From the IMG/VR virus record IMGVR_UViG_3300013099_000002, positions 25,838 through 89,837 of that record: 64,000 nt of DNA, one strand, 5' to 3'. Below the pieces are notes generated by a model, which was not told the origin of the DNA, searched no databases, and worked only from the letters and a program-made list of their open reading frames with translations. A program made the translations under genes and the position numbers. This stretch comes from a virus. Positions 57,934 to 64,000 of the stretch are shown here, one piece after another; position 1 is the first letter of the stretch, and each line of letters starts with the position of its first letter.

Positions 57934-59259
57934 TTAGTGCCCAACAATGCTATCTAATGAAGTGCCTTCCCATAGAGAATCATCAGCATCATTTTTCTTC
58001 ATTGTGCGAGATTGATTGCCCAAGCTTTCACTGTGTACAACATCACTACCAACAACAACAGTACCATTAACAGCTTCATCAGCAGACTTAGCCACTTTTT
58101 CTACTGCACTTATTCTGGTCGTTAATTCTTCGTTCGATTTTTCAACCGCAACTAAAGAAGTTTTTACACCAGATAATCCATCTTCAATCTGTGTCTGCAT
58201 TGACTTCAATAAAGTCATCAATTCAGAGTTAGAATCGTCCTTGCTCACGGTTTCATCTTTATCAGTATCCGTAGATTCTGTTTCAGATTCACCACTCTCA
58301 TCACCTTCACCCTTCGTTACGTTTGGGTTCAAAATGTCTTGGTCAATATCCCCAGCAACAGCTTCATTGATTGCAGATGCTTCCTCAGCGGCTACATCAG
58401 CTTCACTTTTTTGGGTTGTTTCTTCCGTACCTGCATCTTCAGTTGCGGCTGTATCAGCTACTTCATCTTGCGCGGTTTCGGTTGTTTGTGAAGATTCTTC
58501 ACTGGTTTGTTCGGCATCAGCGGTTGCTTCATCACTATTAGCTTCATCAGCAGAAGTTTCATCTTCAGTAGTTTCGGCAACAGTTTCAGTTTCACCTTCT
58601 TCTTTAGCAATCAAATTACCTTCGAGTTTAAAAACCACTTCCGGTAAATCTGTAGCTAATGCCGTCACGAATGACCCAAATTCGCCAATAGCTTTAGCCA
58701 TATCCGCACGAACATCAGTCGAGTTATCAGCTTTGCGTAGGATATTATGGAAAGTATCCATCAATGCATCGGTAGCAGTAAATACTCCAGGCATGAATCC
58801 CGCACCAGCAATATTTTCTGCAAAAGAAATACTGTCTGTATAAGGTTGGAATGATTTTTGTACATTGCTAACCATAGCTACAACGTCATCACTCATTTTA
58901 AAAGCCATAACTTCATCTTCATTGAAGTCATCTACTTGTTTCAAAATCAAAGCATCTTCACGCTCGATTGTATTATCAGTTTTAAAACCTTTCTCAACAA
59001 GAATCGGTAAAAGCTTATCAGCATCTTCTTTACGAATAGCTAATGCCGTAACCGTAGGCACTTGTTTTGAAGGCTCGCCATCACGTTTAAAAACGCTGCT
59101 CAAATTGAACATAGGTAAACTCCCATCTTTTGAATTATCATTATCGGACTTCGTTATTCTAAACGGTATCCGGTTTGCTGGTCTAGTGACCAAAGAAATA
59201 AAAGATACTTTCGCATCCTCCAACTCCTTAGCGTTCATCTTAATTTTAGGCAACTTCAA
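57934..59259 (-). CDS. Scaffold-like capsid assembly protein
   Basis: 441 aa. KVSFISLVTRPANRIPFRITKSDN (~20-43) is known at the N-terminus of phage scaffold/XkdF-type proteins; the middle is helical; from ~225 to ~345 there is an extreme Glu/Thr/Ala/Asp low-complexity part (ETVAETTEDETSADEANSD...). The C-terminal coiled coil (LLKSMQTQIEDGLSGVKTSLVAVEKSNEEL, ~350-385) and a short basic end fit a scaffold that binds the capsid. It overlaps the protease gene by 14 bp. Confidence 0.75.
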   Translation of the reverse strand: MKLPKIKMNAKELEDAKVSFISLVTRPANRIPFRITKSDNDNSKDGSLPMFNLSSVFKRDGEPSKQVPTVTALAIRKEDADKLLPILVEKGFKTDNTIEREDALILKQVDDFNEDEVMAFKMSDDVVAMVSNVQKSFQPYTDSISFAENIAGAGFMPGVFTATDALMDTFHNILRKADNSTDVRADMAKAIGEFGSFVTALATDLPEVVFKLEGNLIAKEEGETETVAETTEDETSADEANSDEATADAEQTSEESSQTTETAQDEVADTAATEDAGTEETTQKSEADVAAEEASAINEAVAGDIDQDILNPNVTKGEGDESGESETESTDTDKDETVSKDDSNSELMTLLKSMQTQIEDGLSGVKTSLVAVEKSNEELTTRISAVEKVAKSADEAVNGTVVVGSDVVHSESLGNQSRTMKKNDADDSLWEGTSLDSIVGH

Positions 59260-59836
59260 ATCCCTCCATACTTTCTACGATAGAAAATTTATGGGTATGC
59301 CCTTCAGCTTCCCCAGTAACCGTAGCTTTAGAAATGGTGTGAACATGTCCATTGACTATGTTTGTACTCCCACCAAGAAAATTTCCCTGCTCATCAAACT
59401 TAACTGTAAATTCGTGCGTGTGTTCAGTGTTATCAGATAGGGTTTCACCGATAATAGTATCTGGCACTTCCAATTCAATAACCTTGGATGTTGCCTTTAC
59501 CAGTGCTTCCATAGAAAAGCCGTTTAATTCGCCATTCTTAATCAGTGCCCAAATCTCTGGGTCTGGAACGTGAACCCCAACAACCCAAGCACCATCTACA
59601 AAGATAGGGTCATCGGCATTGGTTATATAAGACTCTACTACAATAGAACCTGTTTCTTCATTATCGTGATTAGTATCAATCGCTGTAAGAGAGCCGTGTT
59701 TCATAAACTCATGTGCCATTTTTACGACTTCTTTTTCAGTCATAAAATCGCCCTGAGAATCTGGCACGTTTGGAGCATAAACTTCCCCATACACCACTTG
59801 CAATTCGTCATCTAATTTTTTCAGAAGCATTATCAT
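59246..59836 (-). CDS. XkdF-like prohead protease
   Basis: 196 aa. LQVVYGEVYAPNVPDSQGDFMTEKEVVKMAHEFMK (~13-47), AIDTNHDNEETGSIVVESYI (~53-72, the His/Ser-type core), DGAWVVGVHVPDPEIWALIKNGELNGFSMEAL (~81-112) is the XkdF/prohead protease pattern. The C-terminal ~85 residues have three His-rich HTHEF/HVHTI/HTHKF elements, probably a metal-binding beta part. It precedes the scaffold gene. Confidence 0.82.
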   Translation of the reverse strand: MIMLLKKLDDELQVVYGEVYAPNVPDSQGDFMTEKEVVKMAHEFMKHGSLTAIDTNHDNEETGSIVVESYITNADDPIFVDGAWVVGVHVPDPEIWALIKNGELNGFSMEALVKATSKVIELEVPDTIIGETLSDNTEHTHEFTVKFDEQGNFLGGSTNIVNGHVHTISKATVTGEAEGHTHKFSIVESMEGFEVA

Positions 59837-59866
59837 GGTTTAAATTTACTACCTCTTTTTAGTTAT

Positions 59867-59880
59867 TGCAATCAATTGCA
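59867..59880 (-). repeat. 14-bp dyad repeat copy 13
   Basis: TGCAATCAATTGCA on the plus strand, between the 53-aa gene and the protease start. Confidence 0.95.
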
Positions 59881-59914
59881 CAAAGTTTTTTAATTTAATT
59901 TAAAGTAAATATTA

Positions 59915-60076
59915 TTATTCAGTGCTAATTCTATTTTTTAAATCTTTTTTTGCATCCTTTATTGCCTTTATAACTTCAGTGGTTTCTTCTTTGGATTCTA
60001 ATTCAGCAATCCATTCAATAATTTCCTCTTCTGAAGAATACCTAGTTACAGGTGAATCTATTAAAAGAATATCCAT
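59915..60076 (-). CDS. Short acidic helical protein, 53 aa
   Basis: A complete frame whose ATG overlaps the stop of the minor head gene (TAATG). Sequence MDILLIDSPVTRYSS... then EIIEWIAELESKEETTEVIKAIKDAKKDL, a single charged helix pair. Function unknown; coupling and coding-like composition support it. Confidence 0.65.
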   Translation of the reverse strand: MDILLIDSPVTRYSSEEEIIEWIAELESKEETTEVIKAIKDAKKDLKNRISTE

Positions 60077-61584
60077 TACAATATACCCCCTCTATTTATT
60101 TCCTCTACTATCTCTTTCATCCCATTCAAGTAATGACTTGACGGCTGGGTTGCTAAAATAGCCTCATACTCAACTACACCTAAATCACGAAGAACTAAAT
60201 TAACCCCGTGCCAATGATTACTTTGTGCTTCTGCTACGGTTATTTTCCCTTTCAATAAAGTATCCGCTTTTTTATAAACCAAATCGGAAATTTTATCTGT
60301 TTTTTCTATGAATCCTTTGGGTTGTAACATCCTACCTAAGTATTCATTCCCTTGATTGCTTGCAGCAACAATAGTCCCATTTATATTACCTGCTATGCTG
60401 AAATCAGCAGGTGATAATGATTGTGAGCTGGGGTGGTTGTGAACCAACACCACATCCTCTGCTTCCTTCATAGCAGTCATTTCTTCAGGACTAAAAGCAA
60501 CTGCGTTTTTCTCACCACGTTTAGCTATTATAGCAGAGCCATTTTTATCATAAACCCAAGCATACTCAATGCTACCTGCTTGTTCTCTTATACCATTACT
60601 GGTAACAAATTCCCTACCCTTATCATAAAAACCAGTATCCGCTACGTCAAGTAAAGGTACCACTTCTCTAACAGTTTGTGCTTCTACTGCTTCAGTCGCA
60701 ATAGGTAATGGAATAGTTGGTACAGATAATGGAGCCTCTTTATCAGTTCTTCTTAATACGCCTCGGCATCTTGGATGATAAGGAGGGGTATCCCAGCCAG
60801 CATTTATAAGTTCACCGTCTGACATACTTTGGAGTTTTTTAATGCCCTGCTTTGATTGATTAGGCCACGGTGCCATAGACTTTAATTGTTCTGGGTCAGT
60901 AACATCTAATACCCCCTCTAATCTTAATTTAGCAGTATCTACTGGGAACACTTTTCCATTCATTGCACTGCAAACAGGACAAGTCCTACCATCCATTACT
61001 TCTGAAACCATAAAAGAAGTGTGTCCTAGTAATGATGCTTCAGTAGTAAATCCCCAACTTGCTAATCTGGAGGTGTGCAAACTGGAACCAATATCTATCA
61101 TGCTTTTACCGTTGCTACTCACATTTGAAGTAAAGCTACGGACAAAACCACTTGTTGCTCCTTTTTGAGTAACAAACTCTGATTCTTTTTGAGCCACCTC
61201 TTCTAAATCTAAAAGCCTGTGGGCACTTTTCTTAATCAATTCGGTAGTGTTCAACACAATCATTCTAATAATCGTGTCAGTGGCCTTTTTAAGCTGTTCT
61301 GGTGGTGGTTTTCCTGCAAAACCAGTGTCCTTTGCCGCAGAAAAATCCCGTGCCCCGAATAAAATAGCCTGCATCCCTATCAATTCAATAAACTGTCTTT
61401 GAGCTATAACAGCCTTGGTAAGATTGATGCTATTTATTTCATCACGGGCATTATTGAAATCACCTTTACGAGCCGCACTAGCCGCCCGTTTTACTTTAGG
61501 TAAATATTCTTTCTTGGTCGCGGTGTCCAATTTCTTTGCTAATGAGAACTCCAAAACCAAGAATGCTTCATTCTTGATTGCCAT
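60076..61584 (-). CDS. Minor head protein (Mu F-like) fused to JAMM-like domain
   Basis: 502 aa. The head morphogenesis module ends with MDGRTCPVCSAMNGKVF (~198-213) and PPYHPRCRGVLRR (~267-279), the known Cys/His signature of Mu F/SPP1 gp7 proteins. After a linker (~280-330) comes a separate domain: EYAWVYDKNGSAIIAKRG, VVLVHNHPSSQSLSPADFSI with H382, H384, D394, as in JAB/MPN (RadC-like) metalloproteases, though with six rather than seven residues between the second His and Ser. It follows the portal gene by 3 bp. Confidence 0.8.
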   Translation of the reverse strand: MAIKNEAFLVLEFSLAKKLDTATKKEYLPKVKRAASAARKGDFNNARDEINSINLTKAVIAQRQFIELIGMQAILFGARDFSAAKDTGFAGKPPPEQLKKATDTIIRMIVLNTTELIKKSAHRLLDLEEVAQKESEFVTQKGATSGFVRSFTSNVSSNGKSMIDIGSSLHTSRLASWGFTTEASLLGHTSFMVSEVMDGRTCPVCSAMNGKVFPVDTAKLRLEGVLDVTDPEQLKSMAPWPNQSKQGIKKLQSMSDGELINAGWDTPPYHPRCRGVLRRTDKEAPLSVPTIPLPIATEAVEAQTVREVVPLLDVADTGFYDKGREFVTSNGIREQAGSIEYAWVYDKNGSAIIAKRGEKNAVAFSPEEMTAMKEAEDVVLVHNHPSSQSLSPADFSIAGNINGTIVAASNQGNEYLGRMLQPKGFIEKTDKISDLVYKKADTLLKGKITVAEAQSNHWHGVNLVLRDLGVVEYEAILATQPSSHYLNGMKEIVEEINRGGIL

Positions 61585-61587
61585 TTT

Positions 61588-63414
61588 TTAAGTCCCGTGA
61601 TCTTGGTCGCAGCATTCATGTTTCATCATTAAAATATCTGTAGCCGCACCCATCAATTCAGTTGCACCTTCAGGGTCATTATCAAAACCTGACATTAATT
61701 TAATGGAAACGTAAGCATCAAATAAAGTTCTTTGGTCATCAGGCATTGACTTTATAACTTCATAAAGTGGTAGGGGGTCAATTTTAGTATCAGCCCCAGA
61801 ACTATAAGCCGCCCAAGTTCCGGCAAGCTCAATCATTTCCATAGGGTCAATCTTAGAAACCTTCTGTGTTCCTTGTGGGGTTGATTGTCTACCCAATGCA
61901 TTGATTATATCAGCGTTATCTTCTTCCCCCTCTACCGGCTCCTCAGTGGGCTTAACAACCGGTTCACTTGCCACACCTTCGGGTATTTTAAGATTCATGT
62001 TCGTTACTTCATTAATAGCCTTAATAAATCCTTCTTTATCTAATGCATCTTTTGAAAGTTCAATTCCTTTCAGTTGTTGTGTGGCATCACGAACTGCTAA
62101 CGGTAATGAGCGGAAAGTAAATCCTGGAGCTATATGCTTCATAATAGTGTTGTTCATTATCTCATCGAATTCAGACCGTTCTGGTTGAAATACTTGAGCT
62201 TCTGCAACAGTGTAAGAAGCGAAGGCGGTAGCAAAAGAATAATCATCTGCTTTACCTACGAACATTGGAGGTAATCGAAAACTAGACCTTACCCGTTTTT
62301 CACAACGAGAATCATAATTCTCAAACATCGAGTCTTGTTGTCGTTCCGCACCGAACCTTTCTACGGTCATCCGAACATTACCAGCAGAATCTAATGAGCC
62401 ACCGGTTGATTGAACTTCAATAATAGCGGCTCTATGCTTGCTTGCCCCTTTACCAGATAAGTAAGTGTTTAATTGTTTTCTTACAGGTTCCGTTAATTCG
62501 CCACCTTGGATAGCAATAATAGCTGGAGGTAATCCACCGGCATTAAAGAAATCGAGATTTAATTCTTCGGCTTTTCTGGAACCCAATATTGAAGGTATCT
62601 GATTAATCCATCTTGGTAAACCATAAGGACTTGTAACATCACGAATAGGGTAAAAATGTATAACTTCCGTAGCTCTATCTTCTACTGGTAATTTCTGACC
62701 TTGTTCAGCCCAAATACCAGTCCATTTATTTAAGTCCCGACTTGCATTAAATTCTTTAAAGAAAATACTTTTATCACCAATCTTTTGAACAAATCTACGT
62801 TCCCGTTTAATGATAGTTACGTTTTGTTCAGAACCGAACCTCATAATAGTTACGGAAACTGGAACAGGGTCATCCAATTTAAGCAGTCTCATACTTACCG
62901 ATTCTAAAGCTTTGGCAAAAACAATATCACCACTAATAGACCGCAATACTTCCAAATAAGAATTACCAGAAGCTTCTTGGTCTCTACGGAGTTCTCTGCG
63001 AACAGTAATAAATGATTTAGTTGGAAAAATCTCATCAAAGAATTCAGTGATTCCTTCCGCTTCTTTTTTCTCAGCATCCGTTTGTTCTTCGCCACCATTT
63101 GAAGCAGTAACTTCATACCCAGTGCCATCAATGTTTACTTCCATTGCCGCAATACACTGACCAAGTGCATTATTTTCTTGGCAAAAAGATGATAAGGTAC
63201 TTGGATTAAATGGAGGTTTTAATACTTTGGCATTAGGGCTTGATTCAGCATCAAAATAATCTAAAGAAAAAATATCATCAATCAATAATGCATTAGATTG
63301 AAGAACATCACCTTCAGCTTTAGATACTTTTTTGGCTTTAACTAATGTGACAGATGACTGAGTGCCCATGGCATTGCCAACCTCATCATCCTTCTTTTTA
63401 ATTGTGACAGGCAT
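61588..63414 (-). CDS. Portal protein
   Basis: 608 aa, PBSX/HK97-like portal. PFNPSTLSSFCQENNALGQCIAAMEVNIDGTGYEV (~75), RRDQEASGNSYLEVLRSISGDI (~143), IHFYPIRDVTSPYGLPRWINQIPSILGSRKAEELNLDFFNAGGLPPAIIAI (~250-300) and the C-terminal helical tail are typical. Its N-terminus MPVTIKKK is the same tag as on five other proteins. It is the first late structural gene after a terminator and has GAGGA before the ATG. Confidence 0.88.
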   Translation of the reverse strand: MPVTIKKKDDEVGNAMGTQSSVTLVKAKKVSKAEGDVLQSNALLIDDIFSLDYFDAESSPNAKVLKPPFNPSTLSSFCQENNALGQCIAAMEVNIDGTGYEVTASNGGEEQTDAEKKEAEGITEFFDEIFPTKSFITVRRELRRDQEASGNSYLEVLRSISGDIVFAKALESVSMRLLKLDDPVPVSVTIMRFGSEQNVTIIKRERRFVQKIGDKSIFFKEFNASRDLNKWTGIWAEQGQKLPVEDRATEVIHFYPIRDVTSPYGLPRWINQIPSILGSRKAEELNLDFFNAGGLPPAIIAIQGGELTEPVRKQLNTYLSGKGASKHRAAIIEVQSTGGSLDSAGNVRMTVERFGAERQQDSMFENYDSRCEKRVRSSFRLPPMFVGKADDYSFATAFASYTVAEAQVFQPERSEFDEIMNNTIMKHIAPGFTFRSLPLAVRDATQQLKGIELSKDALDKEGFIKAINEVTNMNLKIPEGVASEPVVKPTEEPVEGEEDNADIINALGRQSTPQGTQKVSKIDPMEMIELAGTWAAYSSGADTKIDPLPLYEVIKSMPDDQRTLFDAYVSIKLMSGFDNDPEGATELMGAATDILMMKHECCDQDHGT

Positions 63415-63425
63415 ATTTTCCTCAT

Positions 63426-63439
63426 TGCAATTGATTGCA
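63426..63439 (+). repeat. 14-bp dyad repeat copy 14
   Basis: TGCAATTGATTGCA in the portal leader, directly upstream of the ribosome site. Confidence 0.95.
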
Positions 63440-63469
63440 TTAAGGAAGAAGCATACAACCTCTAATACT

Positions 63470-63506
63470 AAAAAACCAGTCCTTTTGAGTAAAAAAGAAC
63501 CGGTTT
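63470..63506 (-). terminator. Rho-independent terminator before the portal gene
   Basis: On the minus strand AAACCGGTTC pairs with GGACTGGTTT (two G-T pairs), 14-base loop, then T-run. It isolates the early gene at 63542-63817 from the late structural unit. Confidence 0.8.
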
Positions 63507-63541
63507 ATTAGATTTTTTGGTGGTTTTTTACCAATTATTTA

Positions 63542-63817
63542 TTAAAGGTAAACAACCATACATGTTTGATTCCGTGAATTAGTGCCCGTAGTAATTAAAA
63601 AACCAGCTTGAGATAATATGTTTTCAAAATCCCAATTTGCAAATCTCCAGCCCTTAGTTTTTATATGGGTTTGTAAATAGGATATTGCTTGGCCGGTTAC
63701 AGATTCGCCTTCCACAGAATAACCATCGAATAATAACTCCATAATATCATCAGAGAATTTTTCAGGGGTATCAAATTCGTCAGTAATTTCGTCACGTTGT
63801 ATTGAGATAGTTTTCAT
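63542..63817 (-). CDS. Hypothetical early protein, 91 aa
   Basis: Unrecognised. MKTISIQRDEITDEFDTPEKFSDDIMELLFDGYSVEG, WRFANWDFENILSQAGFLITTGTN. Acidic N-terminal half, alpha/beta character. It has its own promoter (P9), the AAACGGATTA leader and a terminator after it: a single-gene early unit next to the structural genes. Confidence 0.72.
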   Translation of the reverse strand: MKTISIQRDEITDEFDTPEKFSDDIMELLFDGYSVEGESVTGQAISYLQTHIKTKGWRFANWDFENILSQAGFLITTGTNSRNQTCMVVYL

Positions 63818-63851
63818 TTTTTAATCCGTTTTGTTTTTTGAGTGTAGGTTA

Positions 63852-63879
63852 ATTATACATGAATAATTTTAATTGTGAA
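63852..63879 (-). promoter_or_regulatory. Sigma70 promoter P9
   Basis: TTCACA (63874-63879), 16-bp spacer, TATAAT (63852-63857) on the minus strand, 35 bp upstream of the 91-aa gene; otherwise almost identical to P2. Confidence 0.82.
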
Positions 63880-63892
63880 ATAAATATTTAAT

Positions 63893-64000
63893 TTATTTTA
63901 ATTGTTCTGAACCAGTTTTATACATCAATGTTACGCGGTCATAAGTATTCAACAAATTAGCTTCATCAGTTTTTGACCATTTATTTCTTCTTGAATCAAC
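63893..64000 (-). CDS. Partial small protein, 5' end beyond window
   Basis: The last 35 residues of a frame that enters from the right edge and stops at TAA 63893-63895. The visible RRNKWSKTDEANLLNTYDRV resembles the start of a SANT/Myb-like helix bundle (W, DEANLL), but the piece is too short to be sure. Confidence 0.5.
   Translation of the reverse strand, partial: VDSRRNKWSKTDEANLLNTYDRVTLMYKTGSEQLK

Noticed and set aside
58016-58843. Long plus-strand frame (275 codons) opposite the scaffold gene
   Set aside because: Ser/Val/Ala low complexity that is the antisense image of the Glu/Thr/Ala-rich scaffold tail; no start signal.
1-64000. tRNA or rRNA genes
   Set aside because: I noticed no cloverleaf-like or rRNA-like sequence between genes, but I could not run a covariance search, so a tRNA hidden in a gap cannot be fully excluded.
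1-64000. Integrase, repressor and attachment-site set of a temperate phage
   Set aside because: No integrase or clear CI-type repressor is visible; the only HTH candidate is MerR-like. The phage lifestyle cannot be settled from this window.

Overview
The window looks like most of a tailed-phage genome (or prophage), AT-rich, with every supportable gene on the minus strand. Strong consensus sigma70 promoters on the minus strand point to a bacterial host using a classical housekeeping sigma factor, most likely a proteobacterium. A tail tube and a 1360-residue tape measure are present with no sheath gene beside the tube, so a siphovirus-like, long non-contractile tail is the best reading. The left end cuts a DUF2958 gene and the right end cuts a small gene, so the replicon continues on both sides.

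Layout in the direction of transcription (high to low coordinates). 63.8-53.0 kb: head and connector genes (portal, Mu F-like minor head protein fused to a JAMM-like domain, XkdF-like protease, acidic scaffold-like protein, major capsid, decoration, connector, Mu G-like protein, tail terminator) and the tail tube. 53.4-32.1 kb: tail chaperone pair with a -1 frameshift, tape measure, tail tip, a giant YadA-like spike, a PAPS-type sulfotransferase, a QHEA-repeat hub protein and several fibres. 32.1-29.4 kb: a CheY-like receiver, a membrane protein, a possible phospholipase, a lipoprotein and an amidase (lysis), ending at a strong terminator. 29.3-8.5 kb: early genes for DNA metabolism (AAA+, initiator, loader-like protein, DnaB, primase, SSB-like, SF2 helicase, RecA, Cas4-like nuclease, RuvC, MazG, APS kinase, TSCPD protein, dCMP deaminase, nuclease). 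8.2-1.9 kb: a six-gene overlapping DNA-modification operon running straight into TerS and TerL. 1.9-0 kb: small early genes, several with their own promoters.

Main novelties. (1) Six unrelated proteins share an N-terminal tag of the form MP[VIL][KT]I-x-KK that is conserved at protein level but uses different codons. (2) A 14-bp dyad, TGCAAT-TG-ATTGCA, occurs 14 times, mostly between genes. (3) An HNH endonuclease gene sits inside the primase locus: a truncated primase start lies upstream and a recoded, intact primase start lies downstream. (4) An IbrA/IbrB-like, ParB, GNAT and adenine-methylase operon suggests DNA hypermodification. (5) APS kinase and a tail-region sulfotransferase suggest phage-encoded sulfation. 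All functions are inferred from sequence reading alone; no database search was run.
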